A stretch of DNA of 64,000 nt from an uncultured Lachnospiraceae bacterium. GTDB taxonomy: Bacteria > Bacillota > Clostridia > Lachnospirales > Lachnospiraceae. The DNA is taken from positions 1 through 64,000 of the forward strand of contig CACZBD010000004.1 in assembly GCA_902779305.1 (NCBI GenBank), written 5' to 3'. Positions within the stretch are counted from its first letter, which is position 1. Each line of letters starts with the position of its first letter. A model generated the notes under the pieces. That model saw only the letters and a list, made by a program, of their open reading frames with translations. It searched no databases and was not told the DNA's origin. The translations under genes were made by a program, and so were the position numbers. Below, in pieces: positions 9,383 to 17,877 of the stretch.

Positions 9383-9823
9383 TTGAAAGAAATGTTTATG
9401 CGTTTGATCAGATCGGCCGAAAGAAACGAAGCGGGCAGGCTCACGAAGGAAGAACATGAGAATTACATGATCTGTCTGGACAGGATGCTTGTCGAGGTGA
9501 TGGACTTAAGTATCAGGGAAGTAAACGAGGTCTTCAGGTTCATTGAAAATTCCATGCGTTTCTATCTGACGCTTTGCGCAAAACAGATCCGGGCGCAGAA
9601 AACATATGAAGGATGCATGGAAAACCTGTTGTTTCTGGTGGAATATCTCCTTCAGTACAACTTTATGAAAGTCAAAAAGATCCATCTTCTGAAGCTGTAT
9701 GATATCGCGCTTCACATCGAACGGTTTCATCCCAAAGACCCTGCGGAACTGATCGAATACGAGATCAGAACGGGCCTTCTTGAAAAAATCCATTTCTATA
9801 TAGATTATTATTTTGGCGGATAG
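9383..9823 (+). CDS. unknown helical protein upstream of exonuclease
   Basis: A protein of about 146 residues, all-helical in appearance, with no signal peptide or membrane segment. TTG at 9383 is preferred because GGGGGTGG lies seven bases before it; an ATG at 9368 sits against the terminator with no ribosome site. The stop is five bases before the exonuclease start, so the two genes form one unit. I do not recognise the family. Regular leucine spacing and pairs of charged residues suggest a helical bundle. Confidence 0.6.
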   Translation: MKEMFMRLIRSAERNEAGRLTKEEHENYMICLDRMLVEVMDLSIREVNEVFRFIENSMRFYLTLCAKQIRAQKTYEGCMENLLFLVEYLLQYNFMKVKKIHLLKLYDIALHIERFHPKDPAELIEYEIRTGLLEKIHFYIDYYFGG

Positions 9824-9827
9824 TATA

Positions 9828-10799
9828 ATGAAGTCTATGAATTATATTGTCTTAGATCTGGAATGGAACCAGTCCCTCGGAAAAAATGATTATGAGCTTC
9901 CTTTTGAGATCGTGGAGATCGGCGCGGTCAAACTGAACCGGCATTTTAAGATCGTTGACCGGTTTGAGCAGATCATCAAGCCGCAGATCTATCATACGAT
10001 CCATTTTATGACATCCAAGATCGTTCAGCTGGACAAGGAAGAACTGGATGCGGGGAGACCGTTTCCGGAAGTGATGCAGGAGTTTCTGGACTGGTGCGGA
10101 AGGAAATATGTTTTCTGCATCTGGGGAACCCTGGATCTTACCGAACTGCAGAAAAACATGTGCTACTACGGAATGGATGAGCTTTCCGCAGGGCCTTTAA
10201 AGTATTTTGACATCCAGAAGTTCTTTTCCTTAACCTACGAGGACGGCAAGGCCAGAAGAGCTTTGGAATATGCCGTGGATTATCTGCAGATCGAAAAAGA
10301 CATTCCGTTTCACAGAGCATACAGTGATGCCTATTATACGGCCAAAGTCTTTATGGAGATCAACCGGAAGAACCCTGCTGTGGAAAAATATGTTTCCTAT
10401 GATGTGTTCATGGTCCCGCAGAGCAAACGGGAAGAAGTCCGGGTCAAATTCAAAACCTACGCGAAGTACATTTCCAGAGAGTTTCCTGACAAATTCACCG
10501 CCATGGAGGATGAAGATGTCAGTGCCACAAAATGCTATGTCTGCGGCCGCAACGCGAAAAAGAAGATCAAATGGTTTTCCGTAAACGGAAAGCATTATTA
10601 CAGCCTGTCTTACTGCAAGAAACATGGATATCTAAAGGGCAAAGTCCGGATGAAGAAAACGGAAGACGGGAATGTTTATGTTGTAAAGACAACGAAACGG
10701 GTTTCTCCCGAAGAAGCGATGGAGATCTGGGAGAAGCAGGACAAACTCCGCAAACAGCGTGCCCTGAAAAGAAAAGCGCAGAAAGAAAACAGACACTAA
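9828..10799 (+). CDS. DEDDh 3'-5' exonuclease with Cys-rich tail
   Basis: A 323-residue DnaQ-like exonuclease. Exo I is LDLEWNQ (D10, E12), Exo II sits near CIWGTLDLTELQKN and Exo III is HRAYSDAYYTAKVF, giving the D-E-D-D-H set of metal and catalytic residues. After residue 220 comes a likely zinc-binding segment (CYVCG, then YCKKHG) and a very basic C-terminus, both fitting nucleic-acid binding. ATG 9828 is chosen because GGCGGA lies seven bases upstream; a longer TTG start overlaps the previous gene. It resembles KapD/ERI-1-like exonucleases. Substrate (RNA or DNA) is not determined. Confidence 0.8.
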   Translation: MKSMNYIVLDLEWNQSLGKNDYELPFEIVEIGAVKLNRHFKIVDRFEQIIKPQIYHTIHFMTSKIVQLDKEELDAGRPFPEVMQEFLDWCGRKYVFCIWGTLDLTELQKNMCYYGMDELSAGPLKYFDIQKFFSLTYEDGKARRALEYAVDYLQIEKDIPFHRAYSDAYYTAKVFMEINRKNPAVEKYVSYDVFMVPQSKREEVRVKFKTYAKYISREFPDKFTAMEDEDVSATKCYVCGRNAKKKIKWFSVNGKHYYSLSYCKKHGYLKGKVRMKKTEDGNVYVVKTTKRVSPEEAMEIWEKQDKLRKQRALKRKAQKENRH

Positions 10800-12874
10800 A
10801 ACAGTTTCTTATTCCATTTCCGGATCCTTTTGCGTTTCAGTCTGTTCCGCCTCTTTTCTGAGGTGAAGTATTTCCGGATCAGAAAGATCACAAACAGGAT
10901 CGCAAAAACCCCGATGAGACAAATGACAATGCGAAGTACCAGCATTCCGGTATCCACGAAAATGATCCTGTGGTCCGGAAGTACTTTCTGCGGAATGACT
11001 TTTGAAGAGTCTATGATGATATTGGAGAATTCAAAGGTCCGGGTACTGTTATCCGCATAATCGATGGCGGCTTCCCCGACATAATGATCGTGAAAACGGT
11101 AAGTCAGCGTTGCCACCTCTTTTGAGGATTTGTCGGAATAGGCGATCTCCACATCGGAAGCGGAAAAATCGGCGGATTTCGGGATCACGACGGATCCGTT
11201 CGGATCGATCGACAGGATCGGCTTCGAAGAGCCGATGATGTCCAGATTGGTATGAAAGAATGTGGCGCTGTCGAGCATGTATTTCTTTTCGTTTTCGGAA
11301 ACATTGCATTTCTGAAACTGGTTAAAGCCGTAATCAAACAGTTTCTGCGTATCGATGAACTGATCCGGTGCTTCTTCCATCATGATCACACAGATCAGCC
11401 GCATATCCCCACGCTGCGCCAGCGTTACGAGCGTCTGTCTCGCCTCGGAAGTATAACCGGTCTTTCCGCAGATCACCCCTTCATATTCATATTTAAATCC
11501 CGGCAGCATCAGATGGTGATTGTCCAAAACCCGTTTTTCCGGCTGCTTGTTCGTGGGCTCGATCGTATATCTTGTCGTTCCGGAGATCGTGGCAAGGGAA
11601 TCGTTTTTAAAGCATTCGTTTGCGATGATCGCAAGATCATAGGCCGAAGTGTAGTGATCCGGGGAGGGAAGGCCGTTTGCATTTGAGAAATGCGTGTCCT
11701 TGCAGCCGAGAGACTGTGCGCGTTTGTTCATCATTTCGACAAAGTGGTCATAGGTGCCGCCGATGTATTCCGCGATCGCATAGGCTACTTCGTTGGCGGA
11801 TCCGAGCAGCAGGCCGTATAAACACTCTTCCATGGACAGTTTTTCCCCGACATCGATCCCGATCCGGCTCGAGGAACGTTCAATGTTGAAGATCGAATCG
11901 TGGGAAAAGGTCACAACATCGTCCATGCCTGAATTTTCAAGGGCAAGGAGTCCGGTCATGAGTTTCGTTGTACTGGCGGGATACAGCTTTTCGTGGATGT
12001 TTTTTTCATACAGGATCACGCCGGTATCGGCTTCCATCAGGATGGCGGATTTGGCGCCGAGAAGCGGTCCCTCCGGCCAGTCGGAGATCTCGTTGCTTTC
12101 GATCCGCATTTTCTTGCGCTCTTCCGCCGCCAGTACCTGTTCTTCGGTCGGTACGGTATTTACTGCTTTGACCGTTTCGGTCAACAGCATGGAGGAGAGT
12201 AACAGAGAGACGATAAGGATGGTGAAAATGCGTGACAGGATGCATTTACAGATCGGATTGCCTGCCGAGGAGAAACGTTCTTCATATTCCGTCATGATAT
12301 TTCCGGCATTCATGGCTTCGTCTATGTGAAGATCGTAAGTGCAGCCGTTGATCTTCCAGTTCGCCTCTCCGGCTTCTTCCAAAGCAAACGAGAACAGCTC
12401 TTTGTTGTCCGTTTTAAATTCCACCGTGCCGTCTTTTGACAGGATCCTGTCATATCTTTTCAAAAAAGCCTGTGATGGGAGCCTGCGGTTTTTATGACGT
12501 TCTTTGGGCCAGGGATCCGAAAAGTTCAGATAGATCTTTGCGATCTCGCCTTTTGAAAAAACATCGGTGATATTTTCCGCATCCATACGGATAAAGACCA
12601 GATTGGGAAGCGGCGTCTCGAGCTGTTCCATTTTCTGGATCGCGCGCAGCAAAACGGAAGAGTATTTTTCGATCCCGATATAATTGATCTCAGGATTGTC
12701 AGCGGCAAGCTGCATCAGAAAGCGGCCTTTTCCCATGCCGATCTCCAAATGGATCTCATGGTCATTGTGAAAGACAGCCTCGGAAAAGCGGCCTTTAAAT
12801 TGTTCGGGATTATGGATCACAAAAGGGCTTTTTGCGATCACCTCTCTGGATCCGGTGATGTTTCTGAGTCTCAT
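10796..12874 (-). CDS. trmB: TrmB tRNA m7G46 methyltransferase fused to D-Ala-D-Ala carboxypeptidase
   Basis: A single 692-codon frame. Residues 1-207 are a complete TrmB: SAM loop EIGMGKG, NFSDPWPKERHKNRR and a C-terminal TEYEERFSSAGNPI that normally ends the protein. Residues 211-237 then form a signal-peptide-like helix. Residues 262-560 are a class A penicillin-binding-protein-5-type carboxypeptidase with S301-x-x-K304, S359-A-N361 and K471-T-G. A second membrane helix (about 655-675) and a basic tail end the protein. No stop, ribosome site or ATG lies between the halves in this frame. It overlaps the acyltransferase stop by four bases. The first half acts in the cytosol and the second outside the membrane, so either a real fusion or an undetected frameshift is involved. 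Confidence 0.75.
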   Translation of the reverse strand: MRLRNITGSREVIAKSPFVIHNPEQFKGRFSEAVFHNDHEIHLEIGMGKGRFLMQLAADNPEINYIGIEKYSSVLLRAIQKMEQLETPLPNLVFIRMDAENITDVFSKGEIAKIYLNFSDPWPKERHKNRRLPSQAFLKRYDRILSKDGTVEFKTDNKELFSFALEEAGEANWKINGCTYDLHIDEAMNAGNIMTEYEERFSSAGNPICKCILSRIFTILIVSLLLSSMLLTETVKAVNTVPTEEQVLAAEERKKMRIESNEISDWPEGPLLGAKSAILMEADTGVILYEKNIHEKLYPASTTKLMTGLLALENSGMDDVVTFSHDSIFNIERSSSRIGIDVGEKLSMEECLYGLLLGSANEVAYAIAEYIGGTYDHFVEMMNKRAQSLGCKDTHFSNANGLPSPDHYTSAYDLAIIANECFKNDSLATISGTTRYTIEPTNKQPEKRVLDNHHLMLPGFKYEYEGVICGKTGYTSEARQTLVTLAQRGDMRLICVIMMEEAPDQFIDTQKLFDYGFNQFQKCNVSENEKKYMLDSATFFHTNLDIIGSSKPILSIDPNGSVVIPKSADFSASDVEIAYSDKSSKEVATLTYRFHDHYVGEAAIDYADNSTRTFEFSNIIIDSSKVIPQKVLPDHRIIFVDTGMLVLRIVICLIGVFAILFVIFLIRKYFTSEKRRNRLKRKRIRKWNKKLF

Positions 12875-13971
12875 TTTTCTGTATTCTTTCTTGTAAATAG
12901 TCTGTCAAATACGGATGGCTTTCCGATCAAAAAGCCGAAAAACCGCGTGATCAGGAAGATCATCAGCGTAACGTAAAGACTGATGGTCACCACCACGATC
13001 AGATAACTGATATAACCTCTGGCCCTTGTCAGAAACTGATTGGCATACATAGCCAGTTTCATGCCGTAAAACAACACGGTTTCGTTGTTGTGAACGGCCA
13101 TGACGATCAGGGAATTGACGCCCCAGTAAGTAACGGGCCTGATCGCGGGCAGATTCTTGCAGAGCAGGATCAGTCCGAAGGAACCCGAAAGCGCGCACAG
13201 GTAATACAGCGCGATATTGTTCTGCACAAGGGATCTGAAATCCACGCCTCCGTTGTACGGATGGACGAAAATGTTCAAAAGGATCAGCGCGACAGCGGTC
13301 AGAAGTTCGACAAGGTTTGCTTTTTCCCTCTGACGAAACAGCGCAAATGCATAATAGCCGATCGTGATAAAGGCAGCTGCAAAAACGGGACGCAGCAGCG
13401 TCGTAAACAGTTCCTCCGCGCGCACGGCAAAAAAGGCATCAGGGATCAGCGGACACCATTTTTTGACGAAGAGATCAGCAAGCGTTGCCAGCGCGGTAAA
13501 AATGAGGATCGCAAAAGGCAGGATCTTATCGGAAAACCTGCTTCTTAGGAGCAAAAACAGCATTTCCCCGAAAAACAGCGCCGGCAGAAACCATAAAACG
13601 TTCATGCCGTACATGCCAAGGACATACCATACCTGAATGAAAAACGACTGCGGTTTGATGAAGCCGGTCAGCAGAGAGTAGAGCACCACCAGAAGATAGA
13701 AAAAGCTGAACCAGAAATAGGGGATCATGATCCCCTTAAATCTTTTCAGGAAGAGCGTTTTCAGATCTTTTGCAGGATCGTCTTTATACCGGATCAGCAT
13801 GCCGCTGATCAGAAAAAACAGCGGGATGTGAAACGAAAAGATCCAGGTGCAGAGGGGCAGAATGTAGGGAGAGAGCGAGAAAAACCAGGTTCCCTGCAGA
13901 TGCCCCAGAAGGACCAGAAAAATGCCGATCCCTTTTGCCGTATCAAAATAGTGTAAACGTCCTTTTATCAT
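12871..13971 (-). CDS. acyltransferase-3 family membrane protein
   Basis: A 366-residue polytopic protein with about ten membrane helices and the family features: an N-terminal HYFDTAKGIGIFLVLLGH with the conserved His, then FHIPLFFLISGML and a basic RFKGIMIPYFWF loop. Members transfer acyl groups from the cytosol to sugars or cell-wall polymers. It is a clear paralogue of the upstream gene and overlaps both neighbours by ATGA, so three genes are translationally coupled with the TrmB-carboxypeptidase frame. The carboxypeptidase context suggests, but does not prove, a cell-envelope substrate. Confidence 0.8.
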   Translation of the reverse strand: MIKGRLHYFDTAKGIGIFLVLLGHLQGTWFFSLSPYILPLCTWIFSFHIPLFFLISGMLIRYKDDPAKDLKTLFLKRFKGIMIPYFWFSFFYLLVVLYSLLTGFIKPQSFFIQVWYVLGMYGMNVLWFLPALFFGEMLFLLLRSRFSDKILPFAILIFTALATLADLFVKKWCPLIPDAFFAVRAEELFTTLLRPVFAAAFITIGYYAFALFRQREKANLVELLTAVALILLNIFVHPYNGGVDFRSLVQNNIALYYLCALSGSFGLILLCKNLPAIRPVTYWGVNSLIVMAVHNNETVLFYGMKLAMYANQFLTRARGYISYLIVVVTISLYVTLMIFLITRFFGFLIGKPSVFDRLFTRKNTEK

Positions 13972-15041
13972 ACACCGTTTTCCTGCGAATGTTTTTTAAA
14001 CAGCCTGCCTTTCCCCAGAACAAACGGGAAAAAGCGGTTGATGATCACGATGACGATCGCTTCAAACAGAAACGTAAGCGCCATGATATTAAAGATAAAG
14101 ATATAGCTTTTGGCTCTTGTCACGATCCTGTCGATCTGCCAGGACAAAAGGATCGCCGCATACAGCAGATAGGTATTCACATGGGTGGCCATGACGGTCA
14201 GGGAATTTTTGCCGAAGAAACAGAGCGGCTTTAATTCCCTCATGTTCTTACAGATCAGGATCAGGGCAAACGATCCTAAAAACGCGCACAGATAGAACAG
14301 AGGCACATTATTCAGGATAATATAGTGAAAATCAATGCATCCGTTGATCTGGGAAAGCACCAGGTTCGCCAAAAAGAACAGGATGCCCAAAAGAAGCTGC
14401 AGGATGGAAAAGGTTTCTTTCTTGTGGATGACGGGGCATGCATAGTATCCGATCATCACAAGAGAGGATGCGATGAATCCCCTTAAGAATACGCGCAGCA
14501 GATCGATCAGCGATGTCACGAAAAGGTTTGAAGCATTTGCATCATAAATTCCGCTGATGTATAGCTGTCCCAAATATGAGACGATCGCAAGTATGATGAT
14601 CAGAGGGACCGATGCCCATTTCGGAAGTTTTTTTGTCAGAAAACAGAAGACGATCTGGGCAATAAACAGCGCCGGCAGGAACCAGAGAACGGAAACGCCG
14701 TAAAAGGTCAGCGAGCCGATCAGATCTTTGATAAATTCCGGCTTTGTGATCTTGCCGTACCAGACATTGAAGATATCGATAAAAAAGTAGAGCAGGCTGA
14801 ACCAGAAATACGGGATCAGGATCCCCCGTGATCTTTTCTGCAGCAGCAAAGACAGATCCAGGTCCGTTTCATTTTTATAGCGGATCAGGATCCCCGATAC
14901 GATAAAAAAAACCGGCATATGAAAAGAGGAGATCCAGACTCTTAGCGGATCCGAAATGTATTCGATATGACCTAAAACAACCAGGATGATGGCAAGCCCT
15001 TTTACCATATCCAGGTAATACAAACGTTTTGTCTGCCCCAT
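13968..15041 (-). CDS. acyltransferase-3 family membrane protein (paralogue)
   Basis: A 357-residue membrane acyltransferase similar throughout to its downstream neighbour: LYYLDMVKGLAIILVVLGH, FHMPVFFIVSGIL and RSRGILIPYFWF. ATG 15041 is chosen because GGAGAAAAT directly precedes it and the protein then starts at the conserved first helix; the frame stays open further upstream but that part has no coding character. It is the first gene of the minus-strand unit that ends with the TrmB-carboxypeptidase frame. The tandem duplication suggests two related acceptors or acyl donors. Confidence 0.8.
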   Translation of the reverse strand: MGQTKRLYYLDMVKGLAIILVVLGHIEYISDPLRVWISSFHMPVFFIVSGILIRYKNETDLDLSLLLQKRSRGILIPYFWFSLLYFFIDIFNVWYGKITKPEFIKDLIGSLTFYGVSVLWFLPALFIAQIVFCFLTKKLPKWASVPLIIILAIVSYLGQLYISGIYDANASNLFVTSLIDLLRVFLRGFIASSLVMIGYYACPVIHKKETFSILQLLLGILFFLANLVLSQINGCIDFHYIILNNVPLFYLCAFLGSFALILICKNMRELKPLCFFGKNSLTVMATHVNTYLLYAAILLSWQIDRIVTRAKSYIFIFNIMALTFLFEAIVIVIINRFFPFVLGKGRLFKKHSQENGV

Positions 15042-15072
15042 ATTTTCTCCCCACAGGCATTTTCTTTCTATC

Positions 15073-15101
15073 ATTGTAAAAAATAATACAGGAAAACACA
15101 A
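15073..15101 (-). promoter_or_regulatory. possible sigma-A promoter for the acyltransferase unit
   Basis: Read on the minus strand: TTGTGT, 17 bases, TACAAT, ending 31 bases before the start codon. The -10 is good but the -35 matches only in TTG. Placement in the divergent gap before the Mrp cluster supports it. Confidence 0.35.
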
Positions 15102-15178
15102 GAAAATAAAACTTTTATTTCCTATTGAAATGTTGTATGATACATGAATAATCGGACAGGAAACAAGAGGGGCTGAAA

Positions 15179-15643
15179 ATGTTTCTTCTGCTGCTTGCGG
15201 CATGGGTGATCTTTAACGGAAAGATCACGCTGGAAATCATATTATTCGGTATTTTGATCGCTGGAGCGGTTTATCTGTTTGCATGCAGATTTATGGGGTT
15301 TTCCGTACGAAAAGATCTGCTGTGCATCAAAAAAGCAGGTCTTTTTCTCTGGTTCGTGTTAAATCTTCTCCTCGAGATCATCAAAGCAAATCTGATCACC
15401 GCAAAATGGATCCTGACATCACGTTATGAGATCGAGCCGGTCCTGATCACTTTTACCATGCATTTTAAGACAAATATCGCACAGGTTCTTTATGCGAATT
15501 CCATAACCCTGACACCGGGAACGATCACTGTGAAGCAGGAAGGCAACCGGTATACGGTGCATGCCCTGGAGCGTTCCTATACCGAGGACATCAACGGCGG
15601 ACGTCTGGCCGAAATCCTGTACAGACTGGAGGAGGGCCTATGA
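15179..15643 (+). CDS. mrpE: Mrp-type antiporter subunit E (MbhA-like)
   Basis: A 154-residue protein with two or three N-terminal helices and a soluble C-terminal domain. The pattern ITLTPGTITVKQEGNRYTVHAL is characteristic of MrpE/MnhE. It opens a ten-gene run with tiny gaps or ATGA overlaps, all in one direction. In Mrp complexes this subunit is an accessory needed for assembly and full activity of Na+/H+ antiport. A good GAGGGG ribosome site lies before ATG 15179. Confidence 0.9.
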   Translation: MFLLLLAAWVIFNGKITLEIILFGILIAGAVYLFACRFMGFSVRKDLLCIKKAGLFLWFVLNLLLEIIKANLITAKWILTSRYEIEPVLITFTMHFKTNIAQVLYANSITLTPGTITVKQEGNRYTVHALERSYTEDINGGRLAEILYRLEEGL

Positions 15644-15930
15644 ATCAGATCCTGATGATCGCAATCGGAATCCTTGTGATCTTTTTGCTGATCTGCCTGA
15701 TCCGTGCCGTGATCGGCCCGTCGATCGCGGACAGGATCGTATCCGTAAACATGATGGGAACGATCGTCATGGTGATCATCGCCATGCTCTGCGTGATGAT
15801 GGAGGAAGGGTATCTGGCGGATATCTGCATCATTTATGCCATGATCAGCTTCCTTGCGGTAGTCATGCTGACAAAGATCTATCTGGGCATTTACAGAAAA
15901 CGAAAAGCAAAAGAGGAGGGCGCGCAATGA
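15640..15930 (+). CDS. mrpF: Mrp-type antiporter subunit F (MbhB-like)
   Basis: A 96-residue protein with three membrane helices and the MrpF core VIGPSIADRIVSVNMMGT, where the Asp sits in the conserved position. It overlaps the E gene by four bases. It is a small membrane subunit of the cation/proton antiporter complex. A basic tail (YRKRKAKEEGAQ) ends it. Confidence 0.9.
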   Translation: MNQILMIAIGILVIFLLICLIRAVIGPSIADRIVSVNMMGTIVMVIIAMLCVMMEEGYLADICIIYAMISFLAVVMLTKIYLGIYRKRKAKEEGAQ

Positions 15931-16289
15931 TCCGGACAATCCTGGCAGCAGTTTTTATTTTCGGTGGTCTGTTGCTTTTTGCCGTTGAGATTTACGGCGT
16001 CAACCGCTTCAATTTCGTCATGAACCGGATGCATGCGGCAGCGATCGGAGATACGCTGGCCATGATGCTTTGCATGGCGGGGCTGATCATCTATTCCGGT
16101 TTTAATTTTACCAGCCTGAAACTTCTGCTGGTCGTCGTTTTTCTGTTCTTTTCATCCCCGGTCTCCTCTCACCTGATCATGAATCTGGAAGTGGAGACCA
16201 ACGAAAAGGCGCATACCCATTATGAAACCGATGCGATCATCGACGAAGATGATCTTTTGGAAGAAGAAAAAAACAAAACGGAGGGATAG
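15927..16289 (+). CDS. mrpG: Mrp-type antiporter subunit G (MbhC-like)
   Basis: A 120-residue protein with three helices. NFVMNRMHAAAIGDTLA is the usual MrpG/PhaG signature, and SSPVSSHLI follows. It ends in an acidic tail with many Glu and Asp. The ATG at 15927 overlaps the F stop (ATGA). Although the frame is open far upstream, only this start gives a normal MrpG length. Confidence 0.9.
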   Translation: MIRTILAAVFIFGGLLLFAVEIYGVNRFNFVMNRMHAAAIGDTLAMMLCMAGLIIYSGFNFTSLKLLLVVVFLFFSSPVSSHLIMNLEVETNEKAHTHYETDAIIDEDDLLEEEKNKTEG

Positions 16290-16290
16290 C

Positions 16291-16545
16291 ATGGACATTA
16301 TCAATTACATCTTACTGGCAATCCTTCTGGTATGTGCCATATCGGTCAGCTTTTCCAAAAGCCTGTTAAATTCGATCATTATCTATATGGCGTTCAGTCT
16401 GATCATGTCCATCATCTGGATCATTCTGGAATCCCCGGATCTTGCGATCACGGAAGCGGCAGTCGGCGCCGGCGTGACCACGATCCTGTTTTTTGTGACG
16501 CTCAAAAGGATCCGTGCCGTGAAGGGAGATGAGGAAAATGAGTAA
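16291..16545 (+). CDS. MbhD-like subunit (DUF4040; MrpA C-terminal-type domain)
   Basis: An 84-residue protein with three helices. SPDLAITEAAVGAGVTTILFFVTLKRI matches the MbhD/DUF4040 domain, which in Mrp systems is part of the long MrpA C-terminus and in Mbh-type complexes is a separate gene. Here it is separate. The ribosome site GGAGGG at 16280-16285 decides ATG 16291. The stop lies inside the next gene. Confidence 0.85.
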   Translation: MDIINYILLAILLVCAISVSFSKSLLNSIIIYMAFSLIMSIIWIILESPDLAITEAAVGAGVTTILFFVTLKRIRAVKGDEENE

Positions 16546-17503
16546 ACTCCGCCCTTCCCACAAAGATAAAAGAGCGATCTCCTTTCAAGAATGGATGGAC
16601 GGAAGCGTTGATCCCTATCTCGGAAATCTGGAGATGAAGCCCCAGGAGCTGAAACAGGAGACACGGGAACAGTTTGAAGAGCGCATGCAGGATTATGCCA
16701 GAATGAATGCGCAGCTGTACGATACCGAGAAGAATACGGGCGTAAAACTGTTCAGAGTGGTTTTTCAGATCACTTCCGTGATCTGGGTGCTGCTGTTGAT
16801 CGGGATCTTGCTGCTGACGGTCTCTCATCTTCCGCCAAACGGGAATCCGGACAATCCGGCAAATAACGAGGTATCGCAAAGATATATCGAGAGAGGCCTG
16901 CAGGAAACGGGCGCAGTCAATATCGTAACGGGAATGATCTTAGACTACAGGGCTTTTGATACCTTCGGCGAGTCCAATGTATTGTTCGTTGCGACCATTA
17001 CCGTTCTGATCCTGCTTCGGAAAAATAAAAAGATGCATAACGAACTGGATATGAAAGAGGATCCGGATGAGGAAAAATATGAGCCGGAAAGCGACAATAT
17101 CCTGAAAACCGTTGCGAAAGTTCTGGTGCCGGTGATCTTTGTATTCGGACTCTATGTGATCTTAAACGGACATCTCGGACCGGGCGGCGGATTTTCCGGC
17201 GGCGCGATCATGGGCGCCGGCCTGATCCTCTACAGCATTACGTTCGGATTTGAAAAGACCGAGCGCTTCTTTACCGAAAAGACCTATAAATGGCTCAGCT
17301 TCATTGCCCTGACGGTTTATTGTGTATCCAAGGCCTATTCTTTTTATACGGGAGCCAATGGACTGCACAGTATCATCCCGCTCGGGACACCGGGCGCGAT
17401 CTTAAGCAGCGGTCTGATCTTTGTGTTGAATATCTGCGTCGGCATGGTGGTCACCTGCACGATGTATGCTTTTTATGCGATGTTTCGTAAAGGAGAATTC
17501 TGA
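16538..17503 (+). CDS. mrpB: fused MbhE-like and MrpB subunit
   Basis: About 321 residues. Residues 1-65 are a charged soluble extension. Then comes a helix and an MbhE-like part (GAVNIVTGMILDYRAFDTFGES, the other piece of the MrpA C-terminus), then an MrpB domain from about residue 190 with LNGHLGPGGGFSGGAIMGAG. ATG 16538 is used because GGGAG lies nine bases upstream; an ATG nine bases earlier has no room for one. Fusing the E-like domain to MrpB places the MrpA tail on MrpB rather than on a NuoL-like subunit. Confidence 0.85.
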   Translation: MSKLRPSHKDKRAISFQEWMDGSVDPYLGNLEMKPQELKQETREQFEERMQDYARMNAQLYDTEKNTGVKLFRVVFQITSVIWVLLLIGILLLTVSHLPPNGNPDNPANNEVSQRYIERGLQETGAVNIVTGMILDYRAFDTFGESNVLFVATITVLILLRKNKKMHNELDMKEDPDEEKYEPESDNILKTVAKVLVPVIFVFGLYVILNGHLGPGGGFSGGAIMGAGLILYSITFGFEKTERFFTEKTYKWLSFIALTVYCVSKAYSFYTGANGLHSIIPLGTPGAILSSGLIFVLNICVGMVVTCTMYAFYAMFRKGEF

Positions 17504-17877
17504 TGGGAAGCAATTTGTTTGTCAATTACGGTGAAGCGGTTGCGATGATCCTGTTTGCCATCGGTCTTTCCAATCTGCTCCTGCAAAAGAATCTGATCAA
17601 AAAGATCATCGGCTTAAATATCATGGATTCCGCCGTATATCTGTTTCTTGCCGAAAAGGGATATATTACCGGACGCCTCGCTCCGATCGTTACAAACGGC
17701 GTACAGTCTGCGGAAGCTTATATCAACCCGATCCCCGCAGGACTTGTGCTGACGGGTATCGTCGTTTCCGTATCCGTTACGGCCCTGATGCTGTCCTTAA
17801 CGATCCGGCTTTACCGCAGATATCAGACGCTGGATCTGGATGAGATCTCCTTAAAGATCAAAATGGAGGGAAAATAA
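17503..17877 (+). CDS. mrpC: Mrp-type antiporter subunit C (NuoK-like)
   Basis: A 124-residue protein with three helices and the NuoK/MrpC pattern (ILFAIGLSNLLLQKNLIKKIIGLNIMDSAVYLF, then NPIPAGLVLTGIVVSVSVTALML). It overlaps the previous stop. This subunit is homologous to Complex I NuoK and lies between the antiporter-like subunits and the rest of the complex. Confidence 0.92.
   Translation: MGSNLFVNYGEAVAMILFAIGLSNLLLQKNLIKKIIGLNIMDSAVYLFLAEKGYITGRLAPIVTNGVQSAEAYINPIPAGLVLTGIVVSVSVTALMLSLTIRLYRRYQTLDLDEISLKIKMEGK

Noticed and set aside
12200..12300. Frameshift splitting trmB and the carboxypeptidase into two normal genes
   Set aside because: A TAAATG exists in another frame, but using it for both genes would need two indels; the frame as given is continuous, so fusion is reported with the caveat.
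15561..15930. Long plus-strand frame upstream of the MrpG start
   Set aside because: It runs through mrpE and mrpF in another frame; MrpG length and the ATGA overlap fix the start at 15927.
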